This document shows, piece after piece, positions 34,551 to 43,811 of a DNA stretch of 64,000 nt. The translations under genes were made by a program, and so were the position numbers. The notes below the pieces were generated by a model. The model searched no databases. It had not been told where the DNA came from and saw only the letters and a list, made by a program, of their open reading frames with translations. The first letter of the stretch is position 1; every line of letters begins with the position of its first letter. The DNA comes from Odoribacter sp. AF15-53 (lineage in GTDB: Bacteria > Bacteroidota > Bacteroidia > Bacteroidales > Marinifilaceae): assembly GCF_003479425.1 (NCBI RefSeq), contig NZ_QUHC01000003.1, positions 62,001 to 126,000 of the forward strand. Direction: 5' to 3'.

Positions 34551-35996
34551 TTAAAATTCCGCATTCTTCGGTGCCCGCGGGAACGGTATCACGTCGCGGA
34601 TATTCCCCATTCCGGTCACGAACAACAATAAACGCTCGAATCCCAACCCGAAACCGCTATGCACGGCGGAACCAAAACGTCTCGTATCCAAATACCACGA
34701 CATAGAAGAAACCGGAATACCGACTTCCTGCATACGGGTCACCAGTTTATCGTAATCCTCCTCACGCTGCGATCCCCCGATAATCTCCCCGATCTGCGGG
34801 AAAAGCACGTCCATAGCCGCCACGGTCTTCCCGTCCGGATTCTGTTTCATATAAAAAGCCTTGATTTCCTTCGGGTACCCCGTCAAAATCACCGGTTTCT
34901 TAAAATGCTTCTCTACCAGGAATCGCTCGTGCTCACTCTGCAAATCGACACCCCAACCCGTCACCGGATACTGGAACTTGCCGTTCTTGTTCTGCTTGCT
35001 GTTCTTCAATATCTCGATCGCCTCCGTGTAGGTTACCTTTTCGAAATCATGGTTCAACACGAATTGCAATTTCTCTATCAACTCCATGGAACGCTCATCC
35101 GCCTTCTTATCCTTCTCTTCCTCCTGCAAACGCTTGCTCAGGAATAGCAGATCATCCATGCAATGTTCCAACGCATAACGGATCAAGTATTTCAAGAAAT
35201 CTTCAGCCAAATCCATGTTATCCTCCAAATCGTTGAACGCCACTTCCGGCTCGATCATCCAGAACTCCGACAAATGTCGTGTCGTGTTCGAATTCTCAGC
35301 CCGGAACGTCGGTCCGAACGTGTAAATACGTCCCAAGGACATCGCCCCCAACTCTCCTTCCAACTGACCGCTCACCGTTAAGTTCGTGGCCTTACCGAAA
35401 AAATCCTGTCTGAAATCAACACTCCCGTCTTCCAACAAAGGCGGGTTCTTCGGATCAAGCGTCGTCACCCGGAACATTTCACCCGCTCCCTCACAATCGG
35501 AAGCCGTGATCAACGGCGTGTGCAAGTAATAAAAACCGTGATCGTTAAAATACTGGTGAATAGCAAAAGCCATGGCGTGACGAATACGGAAAACAGCACC
35601 GAAAATATTCGTGCGGAACCTCAAGTGTGCCACCTCGCGTAAAAATTCCAAGCTATGCTTCTTCGGTTGAATCGGATATTTCTCCGGATCAGCTTCTCCC
35701 AGCACGATCACCTCGCTAGCTTGAATCTCGTGAGCCTGACCACTCCCGGCACTCTCCACGAGTAAGCCCTTCACGTGAATAGCCGCTCCCGTGGTAACCT
35801 TCTTCATCACCTCCTCGGCAACCTTCTCCATATCAACCACCACCTGTATATTATTGATCGTAGAGCCGTCATTCAACGCGATAAAATTCACCTGTTTATT
35901 ACCGCGTTTGGTTCTTACCCAACCTTTAACCTCAACCTCTTTACCGCAATCTCCTGATTGCAACAATTCTTTGACTGACATTCTACTCGTTTTCAT
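34551..35996 (-). CDS. asnS: Asparaginyl-tRNA synthetase
   Basis: A 481-residue class IIb synthetase that charges tRNA-Asn with asparagine. The N-terminal OB-fold anticodon domain shows [25 protein letters not shown] (about 21-45). The catalytic domain carries motif 2 [24 protein letters not shown] and motif 3 [27 protein letters not shown] at the C-terminus. A helical insertion (about 285-310, [22 protein letters not shown]) is usual in AsnRS. A -7-like TATTTTTG box lies on the minus strand at 36037-36030. Confidence 0.96.
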   Translation of the reverse strand: MKTSRMSVKELLQSGDCGKEVEVKGWVRTKRGNKQVNFIALNDGSTINNIQVVVDMEKVAEEVMKKVTTGAAIHVKGLLVESAGSGQAHEIQASEVIVLGEADPEKYPIQPKKHSLEFLREVAHLRFRTNIFGAVFRIRHAMAFAIHQYFNDHGFYYLHTPLITASDCEGAGEMFRVTTLDPKNPPLLEDGSVDFRQDFFGKATNLTVSGQLEGELGAMSLGRIYTFGPTFRAENSNTTRHLSEFWMIEPEVAFNDLEDNMDLAEDFLKYLIRYALEHCMDDLLFLSKRLQEEEKDKKADERSMELIEKLQFVLNHDFEKVTYTEAIEILKNSKQNKNGKFQYPVTGWGVDLQSEHERFLVEKHFKKPVILTGYPKEIKAFYMKQNPDGKTVAAMDVLFPQIGEIIGGSQREEDYDKLVTRMQEVGIPVSSMSWYLDTRRFGSAVHSGFGLGFERLLLFVTGMGNIRDVIPFPRAPKNAEF

Positions 35997-36162
35997 CTGA
36001 AAAACATTTAAATATTAAACTTACAACCGCAAAAATAGTATTTTTTCCACTACAGTACAGTCAAATATATCAAAAAATAACACTTCCTCTCTTAAACACC
36101 CTATAAAAAGACAATCTGTAACTTATAAACTTGCAACTAATAACTTTCAGAATAAATTGAAT

Positions 36163-37290
36163 TCATTCCGAAACAACGAACAAATCACTCAAAATCGCGT
36201 CGGAAATGACCCACCCCGATTCGCTAATCCTGAATCTACCACGCTCTTCTAACAAATCCCCGCTTTTCAAATATTTCTGTAATTGTTCTTGAACCTGATT
36301 CCAGAAGACGGCATAATCTCCTTCTAACTTCTCTTTTTCCACTCCCCACATCGTCCGCAAATTCGTCATCACGTACTCATTGTATAAATCAACTATTGTT
36401 AGTTCCTCTTTTTCAAATGAAAGACTACCAGAATATAAACTATCTATATAAGTTTTCAAATTCGCCGTGTTCCATTGTCGTGAACTCAAATCATAAGAAT
36501 GTGCCGAAGGCCCGAAACCGATATAAGGCTTCTGTTGCCAGTAAGAGGTATTATGCACGGAATACTTCCCGTCCCTCGCAAAATTAGATATCTCGTAATG
36601 TTCGAACCCCAATCCCTTCAACCGCTCGCATACCTGCTGGTATCGCTTGGCGATCACCTCCTCGTCCTCCAGCTTGAACTTTCCCTGCTTCACCATAAAC
36701 TCAAAAACCGTATTTGAATCTATACTTAACATGTATACCGATAAATGTGATACAGGCAAGCGACTAGCCACATCGACATCCGCAAGCAACTCTTCCCCAA
36801 TCTGTCCCGGTAAGCCGATCATCAGGTCCATGCTGATATTATCAAACCCCATACTTGCCGCCAGCGTAATCCCCTCCACGGCCTGCCGCCCCGAATGCGT
36901 CCGGTTAATCTGTTTCAATCGCTCATCCGAGAAAGATTGTACCCCGACACTCAACCTGTTAAAGCCCAATTCTTTTATACTCTCCAACTTTTCACGAGTC
37001 AGGTCTTCCGGATTCAACTCGATCGTACGCTCCGCCCCCGGCATGAAAGAATAATTCTCTTCCAACTTCCTCACGATCCGCTTCAAATCCTCCTGTTCCA
37101 GGTAAGACGGGGTTCCGCCCCCAAAATAAAGCGTACGCACGTTCCCTTCCGGTAAATAATCCCGGCGTGAATCAATCTCCCGCCCGATAGCTCCCAGGTA
37201 CGCCTCCTTCAACTTCAACGAGGCAACCGAATAAAACCCGCAATAAAAACATTTACTACGGCAAAAAGGTACATGCACGTATATTCCCAT
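36163..37290 (-). CDS. hemW: Radical SAM protein HemW (heme chaperone, formerly HemN-like)
   Basis: A 375-residue radical SAM protein. The 4Fe-4S motif is CRSKCFYC near residues 10-17 (CxxxCxxC). SAM-binding and core segments follow: LYFGGGTPSYL, ERTIELNPEDLT, FNRLSVGVQSF and DNISMDLMIGLPGQ. The HNTSYWQQKPYIGFGPSAHSY stretch (about 255-275) is the HemW signature. It lacks the N-terminal extension of true coproporphyrinogen dehydrogenase HemN, so a heme-handling or insertion role is more likely than porphyrin oxidation. It stands alone on its strand, divergent from the TonB receptor gene. Confidence 0.93.
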   Translation of the reverse strand: MGIYVHVPFCRSKCFYCGFYSVASLKLKEAYLGAIGREIDSRRDYLPEGNVRTLYFGGGTPSYLEQEDLKRIVRKLEENYSFMPGAERTIELNPEDLTREKLESIKELGFNRLSVGVQSFSDERLKQINRTHSGRQAVEGITLAASMGFDNISMDLMIGLPGQIGEELLADVDVASRLPVSHLSVYMLSIDSNTVFEFMVKQGKFKLEDEEVIAKRYQQVCERLKGLGFEHYEISNFARDGKYSVHNTSYWQQKPYIGFGPSAHSYDLSSRQWNTANLKTYIDSLYSGSLSFEKEELTIVDLYNEYVMTNLRTMWGVEKEKLEGDYAVFWNQVQEQLQKYLKSGDLLEERGRFRISESGWVISDAILSDLFVVSE

Positions 37291-37368
37291 AACTCGAATT
37301 CAATAGTTAATCCGCAAAATAACAACAATTATTCACATCATCCATAAGGCTTCAAGGGATTTGTTTAT

Positions 37369-37376
37369 TACATTTG
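37369..37376 (+). promoter_or_regulatory. -7 promoter box (TACATTTG) of the TonB receptor gene
   Basis: TACATTTG matches TAnnTTTG exactly and lies 31 nt before ATG 37407. No TTTG with 19-21 nt spacing is present upstream. Tentative. Confidence 0.4.
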
Positions 37377-37406
37377 TGAAATTTCGGAATAACAACACGC
37401 GTGCCC

Positions 37407-39644
37407 ATGGCTAAATTGGTTGCAATCATATTCTTATTCCTCTCAACATCCCTTGATGCCCAAACCGTCATCATGGGAAAAGTGATTGCCAACTCGGGCG
37501 ACCCCGTCAGCGGTGTACACATCTATTGCATCGAGAATGAAAAAGGAGCCACGACCGACTCCCTAGGCTTCTTTCAACTGGAATGCATCATTCCTTCCAC
37601 GTTGGAATTCACCCACATCAACTACAAAAAAGAGACTTACAAACTCACCAAAAGCGATGTACCTTTCGTCATCATTCTCCGGAACAAGCGAAACAACCTG
37701 AAAGAAGTCGTCGTGACCGCCCTCCCCGCTAGCGGCCGGGTGCTTTCGTCGATAAAAGGAATTGAACGCATTCCCGCGATACTCGGGGAACAAGACGTGT
37801 TGAAATACCTCGCCACCATGCCCGGCATCGTGACCACCAACGCCCTCAACTCCGGCATTTACGTCCGCGGGGGAAACAGCAACGAGAACGGGTTCCTCAT
37901 CAACAACATGCCCATCGCTTACCCGGATCACCTCTCGGGAATCCTCTCAACCTTCGACCCCTACATCCTGGGCAACTCAACCTTATACAAAAGCGGCTTC
38001 CCCGCCCGTTACAACAGTTTTCTATCCTCTTACATCAACATGCGCCCCGAACCGGGTAACAAAAACAAACACGAAGGCGAGCTAACTGTCGGGCTTGTCT
38101 CGTCCGCACTGAAAGCCAAGGGCCCGATTATCAAAAATCACACGTCATTTGCCGTATCCGCCCGGACCTCTTACCTGCAACATATCTCCAAGCTATACAA
38201 CCGTTCCATGGATGACAAAAAAAATCCTAACTACATGCCGGAGTACTCGTTCAGTGATATCACCGCAACCATTGATTCACGTCTTTCCGACAAATGGAAA
38301 GCCACCGCGTTCGGATTATTCTCTCTTGACCACATGAAAATGAAGATCAGCGAACACGTGCAATACATCTTCGACTGGCACACCTTTTCCGGCAACATAA
38401 ACACCACCTATACCCCCAACTCTAACGAACAATGGAATTTCCAGTTCGGCGGGAAAAACACGTACAGCGAGGGCGATGCCTTCGGAAGTGTCCCCATGGG
38501 AGGAGGCAACCGCCAGTACGCCTTGCTCGCGCAAACATCCTACAATCGAAGATTCTCGGATAAATTAAACCTGAACACCGGTGCCAAATTCGAATACTCT
38601 CGTTTCGAGACCGCCAACAAAAGCGATCCCAACCAGAACCTTTTAATAAAAAGCTCCGATAAAGATTTTAATTTATATGAATTATATCTGGATATAAACT
38701 ACCAGTTAAATCAAAACTTGATGCTTAACATCGGGGGCAATTACCAATATTACTCGGGAGATACCCGCAAACACACCTTCTCCCCGCGGGCAAAAATCAG
38801 TTACTCGATAAACAAATTCACCCTGTGGGCGGATTACGCCAAAACAGTTCAATACCTGAGCCTGTACCCTTACTTCACGGTGAAAACCCCGATCGACATC
38901 TGGTACCCGCTAGCCAAGGGGACCAAGCCCGCCATCTGTCATCAATATTCCATCGGTGTCAACCAGGAGATCGGACAACTGCTATCCTTTTACGCGGGAA
39001 TATTTTACAAGGACATGCGCAACGTGAAAGACTTCGCCTCGGATATCCAGACCGAATACTCCGCCCTGACTAACGATCTCATTCAAGGCAAAGGCCATGC
39101 CAAGGGACTGGAGTTCGACCTCACGCTCAATCACCACGCCCTCTACATGCGGGCCAATTACACACTTTCCGAATCCAAGCGCCAGTTCGCAGAAATCAAC
39201 AACGGAAAAGCATTTTATCCCCCTTACGACGTGAAGCATAACGTGGTGATAAATTTCTCGTACCAAATTTCCCCCCGGTTCCTACTGAACACTCTTTGGA
39301 CATTCTCCTCCGGAGTCTACACCACCTTCCCCAAAGGAATGGTCGTGGCCCAGAACATCACGGAATTCAACGACAACAGTCCCATATTGATTCCCGTGTA
39401 CACCGATCGCTACAATTATAAATTACCGGACAATCACCGACTGGATGCCAGCCTCGATTACAAATTCGGAGGCAAGAAACTCTTGTTCAAATTCAGCGTC
39501 GGGGCATACAACGTTTACAACAAATCGAACCCGTCTTTCGTTTATTTTCAAGCAGAAAGCACCGACAACCAGACCAAAATCATCCCGAAATCAAAGGTCA
39601 TGCTACCCTTTATCCCGTATGTTTCACTCCGTATAAACTGGTAA
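37407..39644 (+). CDS. TonB-dependent receptor with carboxypeptidase-like N-terminal domain
   Basis: A 745-residue outer-membrane receptor. A signal peptide (about 1-18, …LDAQ) is followed by a CarboxypepD-regulatory-like domain (about 22-100, VIMGKVIANSGDPVSGVHIYC), a plug (LKEVVVTALPA, then SGIYVRGGNSNENGFLINNMPI) and a barrel. It is much shorter than SusC and has no STN domain, so no FecR signalling is expected. ATG 37407 is preferred to GTG 37401. It is followed after 4 nt by a DUF4249 lipoprotein gene, the common two-gene unit in Bacteroidetes; the ligand is unknown. Confidence 0.92.
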   Translation: MAKLVAIIFLFLSTSLDAQTVIMGKVIANSGDPVSGVHIYCIENEKGATTDSLGFFQLECIIPSTLEFTHINYKKETYKLTKSDVPFVIILRNKRNNLKEVVVTALPASGRVLSSIKGIERIPAILGEQDVLKYLATMPGIVTTNALNSGIYVRGGNSNENGFLINNMPIAYPDHLSGILSTFDPYILGNSTLYKSGFPARYNSFLSSYINMRPEPGNKNKHEGELTVGLVSSALKAKGPIIKNHTSFAVSARTSYLQHISKLYNRSMDDKKNPNYMPEYSFSDITATIDSRLSDKWKATAFGLFSLDHMKMKISEHVQYIFDWHTFSGNINTTYTPNSNEQWNFQFGGKNTYSEGDAFGSVPMGGGNRQYALLAQTSYNRRFSDKLNLNTGAKFEYSRFETANKSDPNQNLLIKSSDKDFNLYELYLDINYQLNQNLMLNIGGNYQYYSGDTRKHTFSPRAKISYSINKFTLWADYAKTVQYLSLYPYFTVKTPIDIWYPLAKGTKPAICHQYSIGVNQEIGQLLSFYAGIFYKDMRNVKDFASDIQTEYSALTNDLIQGKGHAKGLEFDLTLNHHALYMRANYTLSESKRQFAEINNGKAFYPPYDVKHNVVINFSYQISPRFLLNTLWTFSSGVYTTFPKGMVVAQNITEFNDNSPILIPVYTDRYNYKLPDNHRLDASLDYKFGGKKLLFKFSVGAYNVYNKSNPSFVYFQAESTDNQTKIIPKSKVMLPFIPYVSLRINW

Positions 39645-39648
39645 ATAC

Positions 39649-40455
39649 ATGAAAAAAGGAATTTTAGCCCTCGCATTCGTTTCATTCCTCTCCTGCATGC
39701 CGGAAGAGGAGCTTCCCATGAAAGACATGGGAGATATTTCCGGTTATTTCATCGAGTGTTACTGCAAACCGGGAGAGTTCTACACCTTGAACGCAGCCAA
39801 AATCTCCCCGATCAGCGAAATTATCGACCTAGATACCCCGGTAGAGCTAGATGTTTCCATAAAAGCCGACACCGTTATCAAACTGCAAGCAACCCCAACC
39901 CCCACGTTCCTCGGTAATTTCAGGCACGACACGAAATTCAACCAATACGGCCTAGACTCGCTCTACCTGAGCATCTACACGCCCCAAAACGAGCACATCA
40001 CCGCCAAAACAGCCATACCGGACAACGTGACCATTTCTTCACACGTTGTTTCCAAAGCGACCAATTCGGTCACCATCAACTTCTCCACCTCCCGCAATCC
40101 CGTGCAAAATTACTATATATATAGCGTACAGGCTAGAAAAAACGGGTCCGGCGATAACAACTTACTCAAAAAAGAAACCGTCTACCTCGATTTATCACAC
40201 AACACCGGGGGTGTTACCATCGAGAAAACGATCAGATGCCAGGAAATTGAAAAAGCCGAAGCCATAGTGATCCTTCTTCTACGCATCACCGAAGAGTGTT
40301 ATAATTACCAGATTTCTCTCTACGAGGCCAACAGCGCCAACCAGGGAAGCATCACATCCCCCGTCCCCTTGGTCGGGAATATTCAGGGCGCATTGGGAAT
40401 ATTCACCTGTTACACGGAAGACTACCGGTACGTTCTCCGGAACGATTTCGAATAA
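39649..40455 (+). CDS. DUF4249 domain-containing lipoprotein
   Basis: A 268-residue lipoprotein (Cys16 in SFLSCMPEEE). It resembles DUF4249, a beta-rich surface family found right after TonB receptors with carboxypeptidase-like N-terminal domains; visible elements are the early IECYCKPGEFYTLNAAKISPIS segment, LDSLYLSIYTPQNEHITAKTAIPDNVTI and the C-terminal YNYQISLYEANSANQG…. The start codon is 4 nt after the receptor stop. A role as a substrate-binding partner of the receptor is inference. Confidence 0.82.
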   Translation: MKKGILALAFVSFLSCMPEEELPMKDMGDISGYFIECYCKPGEFYTLNAAKISPISEIIDLDTPVELDVSIKADTVIKLQATPTPTFLGNFRHDTKFNQYGLDSLYLSIYTPQNEHITAKTAIPDNVTISSHVVSKATNSVTINFSTSRNPVQNYYIYSVQARKNGSGDNNLLKKETVYLDLSHNTGGVTIEKTIRCQEIEKAEAIVILLLRITEECYNYQISLYEANSANQGSITSPVPLVGNIQGALGIFTCYTEDYRYVLRNDFE

Positions 40456-40493
40456 ACCCCGCCCATGTTCAACTTCACGTCAACATTTTGTCC

Positions 40494-40522
40494 TGCCGGG
40501 AACCCATTCATGAATCCCGGCA
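40494..40522 (+). other. GC-rich hairpin after the DUF4249 gene
   Basis: TGCCGGGA and TCCCGGCA form an 8-bp perfect stem with a 13-nt loop, 39 nt past the DUF4249 stop codon. No U-run follows, so it may protect the mRNA 3' end or be a weak terminator. Confidence 0.5.
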
Positions 40523-40619
40523 ACAATCTCACACCCATGCAAAGACAGAGTATTCTCAAAGCGATGACCGCTTAGAAGCCATAACTAATTTCATTTGAAT
40601 TTCATATCAATACCATCTA

Positions 40620-40655
40620 GAACGCTATTTGAACGCTATATTTAAAATAGCGTTC
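40620..40655. repeat. Two tandem 11-nt repeats (GAACGCTATNN) plus inverted copy
   Basis: Units GAACGCTATTT (40620-40630) and GAACGCTATAT (40631-40641) are in tandem. The inverted copy AAATAGCGTTC (40645-40655) can pair with all 11 bases of the first unit or with most of the second, giving two competing hairpins. The period, the consensus and the upstream TCAATACC flank match the element at 13199-13264. Confidence 0.75.
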
Positions 40656-40885
40656 TTATAACTTAGTAACAATGCAATGAAAGTTTTATATATGGAAGTC
40701 ATATGAAGTTGAAATAGAGATAATCAAAAATTAGTCATTGCCATTTCTAAAGAAAATCACTGTCAAGTATCTAAAAATAGACCCCGGTGCACGATCATTT
40801 ACTTGAAATCCGGTCATGCTTGAATATAATCATTCACCAACATATTGAAACAGAAGATGCCAAGTGAAATCTTTTCGCAGAAAGT

Positions 40886-40916
40886 TTTGGAGTTCACGTA
40901 TTTTTGTGTAATTTTG
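40886..40916 (+). promoter_or_regulatory. Promoter of the rplM-rpsI-rpsB-tsf operon
   Basis: TTTG at 40886-40889 and TAATTTTG at 40909-40916, separated by 19 nt, match the Bacteroidetes housekeeping promoter exactly. Transcription would begin near 40923, leaving a leader of about 180 nt before rplM. Confidence 0.7.
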
Positions 40917-40993
40917 CCCCTCATTTTGGAGTGGAGTACTCGCTAAATTGTGAAGAATACCTTAGCCATGCTCTTTACAATGCACCTGTACCC

Positions 40994-41039
40994 GTTGAAA
41001 ATAAAAAACAGTTTGCCCGATAAACCTCGTATTTTCAAC
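40994..41039 (+). promoter_or_regulatory. Leader hairpin upstream of rplM (candidate ribosomal-protein leader)
   Basis: GTTGAAAATA (40994-41003) pairs perfectly with TATTTTCAAC (41030-41039), closing a 26-nt loop, inside the long 5' leader of the L13 operon. Ribosomal operons are often autoregulated through such leaders, and I recall a proposed L13 leader in Bacteroidia, but I cannot check the match. Confidence 0.45.
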
Positions 41040-41104
41040 CCGACAGTATGCAAGGGTCCCCACGAAGAAATACAAACAGAAGTTTAATATTTAATTAAAA
41101 AAAA

Positions 41105-41560
41105 GTGGATCAGATTAGTTACAAAACAACTTTCGTCAACAAAGCCACCGCACAGAAAGAATGGGTTTTGATTGACGCAGAAAATCAAGTTGTGGGACGT
41201 CTTGCCGCAAAAGTTGCGAAACTGTTAAGAGGCAAGTACAAACCCAGTTACACTCCCCACGTGGATTGTGGAGACAATGTAATCATCATCAACGTAGAGA
41301 AAGTTATCTTCACCGGTAACAAATTAACAGACAAACAGTACCGCAGACACACCCAGTATCCTGGAGGACAACGGATTTCTACTCCGGCCCAGGAAATGGC
41401 AAGATTCCCCGAAAGAGTTCTTGAGCACGCGGTCAGAGGAATGCTTCCCAAAAGTCGCCTTGGAAGAGCTGTATTCAAAAACATGCACTTGTTCGTAGGA
41501 TCAGAGCACAACCACGAATCACAGCAACCGAAAGTAATTGATATAAATACACTTAAATAA
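41105..41560 (+). CDS. rplM: 50S ribosomal protein L13
   Basis: A 151-residue protein of the large ribosomal subunit. The segments VLIDAENQVVGRLAAKVAKLLRGKYKPSYTPHVDCGDNVIIIN and GMLPKSRLGRAVFKNMHLFVGSEHNHESQQPKVIDI are diagnostic. The start codon is GTG at 41105; MDQISYKTTFVNKAT aligns with the usual Bacteroidetes N-terminus, and no ATG nearby gives it. It opens the operon with rpsI 6 nt downstream. Confidence 0.97.
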   Translation: MDQISYKTTFVNKATAQKEWVLIDAENQVVGRLAAKVAKLLRGKYKPSYTPHVDCGDNVIIINVEKVIFTGNKLTDKQYRRHTQYPGGQRISTPAQEMARFPERVLEHAVRGMLPKSRLGRAVFKNMHLFVGSEHNHESQQPKVIDINTLK

Positions 41561-41566
41561 CAAGGT

Positions 41567-41953
41567 ATGGAAGTAGTAAATGCAGTAGGTAGAAGAAAAG
41601 CAGCGGTAGCCCGCGTTTATCTTAACGAAGGAAAAGGCAATATTACGATCAACAAAAAAAGCCTGGAAGAATATTTTACGTTGCCTACCCTCCAGTATAT
41701 CGTGAAACAACCGCTTGAATTGTTAGGCGTGTTGGGACAATACGACATCAAGGTAAACCTTGTTGGTGGAGGATTCAACGGACAAGCTGAAGCTTTACGT
41801 TTAGGAATTGCCAGAGCGTTAGTGAAAATCAATGCCGAGGACAAATCAAAATTAAGAGCAGCAGGGTTCATGACTAGAGACCCGCGCGAAGTTGAGCGTA
41901 AAAAACCGGGACAACCTGGTGCTCGTAAGAGATTCCAGTTCTCTAAACGTTAA
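41567..41953 (+). CDS. rpsI: 30S ribosomal protein S9
   Basis: A 128-residue protein of the small subunit. The N-terminal [43 protein letters not shown] and the C-terminal [25 protein letters not shown], whose tail reaches the P-site tRNA, identify it. It starts 6 nt after rplM. Confidence 0.97.
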   Translation: MEVVNAVGRRKAAVARVYLNEGKGNITINKKSLEEYFTLPTLQYIVKQPLELLGVLGQYDIKVNLVGGGFNGQAEALRLGIARALVKINAEDKSKLRAAGFMTRDPREVERKKPGQPGARKRFQFSKR

Positions 41954-42046
41954 TCAGAGTTTAGTATCTAAATTGGCGGGACTTCTGTCAAGAACTACCC
42001 GGCGATTGATCAAATTTAAGAATGTAAACTTTAAAGAAGACACAAA

Positions 42047-42832
42047 ATGTCAAATACAAATTTCGACGAATTATTAAATGCAGGTTGTCACTTTGGACAC
42101 CTTACCCGTAAATGGAATCCCAAAATGGCTCCGTATATCTTTATGGAGCGTAATGATATCCACATTATTGACCTGAACAAAACCGCTATCATGTTGGACA
42201 AGGCAAGTGCAGCCTTAAAACAAATAGCAAAATCAGGTAGAAGAATTCTGTTTGTTGCAACAAAGAAACAGGCTAAGGACATTGTTGCTGAAAAAATTTC
42301 TAACATAAACATGCCGTTCGTGACTGAAAGATGGCCGGGTGGTATGTTAACCAACTTCCCGACAATCCGTAAAGCCGTGAAAAAAATGACCACCATCGAC
42401 AAGATGGAAAAAGACGGTACTTTCTCTCACCTTTCAAAACGGGAAAAACTTCAAATCTCTCGTCAAAGAGCAAAATTGGAAAAGAACTTGGGTAGCATCG
42501 CTGACCTGACTCGTCTTCCGGCAGCTCTTTTCGTGGTTGACGTGATGAAGGAGTACATCGCTGTAAAAGAAGCTAACACGCTGGGAATTCCGGTATTCGC
42601 TATCGTGGATACGAACTCTAGCCCGGACGGGATCGATTTCGTAATCCCGGCTAACGATGACGCTTCAACTTCAATCTCTTTAATTATCGACAAAGTAGCC
42701 GGAGCCATCAAAGAAGGTTTGAGCGAAAGAAAAGCAGAGAGAGAGAAAGAAGGCGACAAAAAAGTAGCAGAAAAAGCTGAAGCTCAAGACGAAGTAGCAG
42801 CAGAGGTTGAAGAAACCGCTTCTGAAGAATAG
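42047..42832 (+). CDS. rpsB: 30S ribosomal protein S2
   Basis: A 261-residue protein of the small subunit. FDELLNAGCHFGHLTRKWNPKMAPYIF, WPGGMLTNFPTIRKAVKKM and PVFAIVDTNSSPDGIDFVIPANDDA are diagnostic. It has an acidic C-terminal tail (KAEAQDEVAAEVEETASEE). The 93-nt gap after rpsI contains GGCGGGACTTCTGTCAAGAACTACCCGGCG, which may fold and could be a leader structure. Confidence 0.97.
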   Translation: MSNTNFDELLNAGCHFGHLTRKWNPKMAPYIFMERNDIHIIDLNKTAIMLDKASAALKQIAKSGRRILFVATKKQAKDIVAEKISNINMPFVTERWPGGMLTNFPTIRKAVKKMTTIDKMEKDGTFSHLSKREKLQISRQRAKLEKNLGSIADLTRLPAALFVVDVMKEYIAVKEANTLGIPVFAIVDTNSSPDGIDFVIPANDDASTSISLIIDKVAGAIKEGLSERKAEREKEGDKKVAEKAEAQDEVAAEVEETASEE

Positions 42833-42840
42833 AGTTATTT

Positions 42841-42888
42841 TAGATTTTAAATTTCAGATTTTAGATGGAACGATCTAACTTCTGAAAT
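42841..42888 (+). repeat. AT-rich repeats and strong hairpin between rpsB and tsf
   Basis: TTTTAGATTTTAAATTTCAGATTTTAGAT (copies of one word, from 42838) leads into a hairpin: ATTTCAGA (42851-42858) / TCTGAAAT (42881-42888) and TTAGAT (42861-42866) / ATCTAA (42873-42878), with a GGAACG loop. No U-run follows, so it more likely affects processing or expression balance than termination. Confidence 0.6.
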
Positions 42889-42914
42889 TGAATTAACATG
42901 GAGATTTAAAGAAA

Positions 42915-43733
42915 ATGGAAATAAAAGCAGCAGACGTGATGAAGTTGCGTAAAGCAACAAACGCCGGAATGATGGACTGCAAACATGCATTACAAGAAGC
43001 CGAGGGAGATTTCGACAAAGCCGTTGATATCATCCGCAAAAGAGGTCTTATTGTTGCAAGCAAACGTGCAGACAGAGAAGCAAAAGAAGGTTGCGTTTTA
43101 GCTAAAACCGACGGAAAGAACGCAGTGATGGTTTCCCTGAACTGCGAAACTGACTTCGTGGCTAAAAACGAAGGATTCATTGGTTTCACGACCAAGATTC
43201 TCGAAGCCGCTTTAGCTAACATGCCTGCTACTACCGAAGATTTGTTGGCTATCCAACTGGAAGGTAGAAGCATCGCTGACCAAATTTCAGAACAAACCGG
43301 TGTTATCGGGGAGAAATTGGAATTAAGCTACTACGGTAGTATTAAAGCCGAGGATTGCGTTGTTTACATCCACCCGGGAAACATGTTGGCAACTGTTGTT
43401 GGTTTCAACAAAGCCGCTGACGCCCAAGTGAAGAAGAACATCGCCATGCAAGTTGCAGCCATGGCTCCTATCGCCGTGGATAAAGACGGAATTCCTCAAA
43501 ACGTTATCGATCACGAATTCGAGATCGGTCGCGAGAAAGCCCGTGAAGAAGGTAAACCGGAAAACATGCTGGAGAAAATCGCTCAAGGTCGCTTGAACAA
43601 ATTCTTCCAGGAGTCAACCTTGTTGAACCAAACTTACGAGCAAGACAACAAGATGACCGTGAAAGAGTACTTGAAAAGTGCAGATAAAGATTTGACCGTT
43701 ACAGCTTTCTTACGTTACACGTTGAACGCTTAA
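42915..43733 (+). CDS. tsf: Elongation factor Ts
   Basis: A 272-residue nucleotide exchange factor for EF-Tu. The N-terminal UBA-like region KLRKATNAGMMDCKHALQEAEGDFDKAVDIIRKRG and the core KTDGKNAVMVSLNCETDFVAKNEGF (containing the TDFV motif that contacts EF-Tu) are diagnostic. It is the last gene of the ribosomal operon and is followed by a terminator at 43760. Confidence 0.97.
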   Translation: MEIKAADVMKLRKATNAGMMDCKHALQEAEGDFDKAVDIIRKRGLIVASKRADREAKEGCVLAKTDGKNAVMVSLNCETDFVAKNEGFIGFTTKILEAALANMPATTEDLLAIQLEGRSIADQISEQTGVIGEKLELSYYGSIKAEDCVVYIHPGNMLATVVGFNKAADAQVKKNIAMQVAAMAPIAVDKDGIPQNVIDHEFEIGREKAREEGKPENMLEKIAQGRLNKFFQESTLLNQTYEQDNKMTVKEYLKSADKDLTVTAFLRYTLNA

Positions 43734-43759
43734 CAAAAGAAAATCTTTGAAATACAAAA

Positions 43760-43787
43760 ACAGGCTTAGCAATAGGCCTGTTTTTTT
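43760..43787 (+). terminator. Rho-independent terminator of the ribosomal operon
   Basis: ACAGGC (43760-43765) pairs with GCCTGT (43776-43781), followed by a T7 tract at 43781-43787. It lies 27 nt after the tsf stop codon. Confidence 0.85.
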
Positions 43788-43811
43788 ATCCACCCTCAAC
43801 AGCAATCCCAG

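Larger units (their letters stand above)
40456..41104. other. Intergenic region and rplM leader
   Basis: No gene is seen in 649 bases. It contains a GC-rich hairpin without a U-run just past DUF4249 (TGCCGGGA 40494-40501 / TCCCGGCA 40515-40522), the 11-nt tandem repeat element (40620-40655), the ribosomal operon promoter (40886-40916) and a structured leader (40917-41104). The stretch 40657-40885 shows nothing I recognise. Confidence 0.75.

Noticed and set aside
41892..42077. A 61-residue frame between rpsI and rpsB
   Set aside because: It overlaps the end of rpsI and the start of rpsB in another frame and shows no family features.
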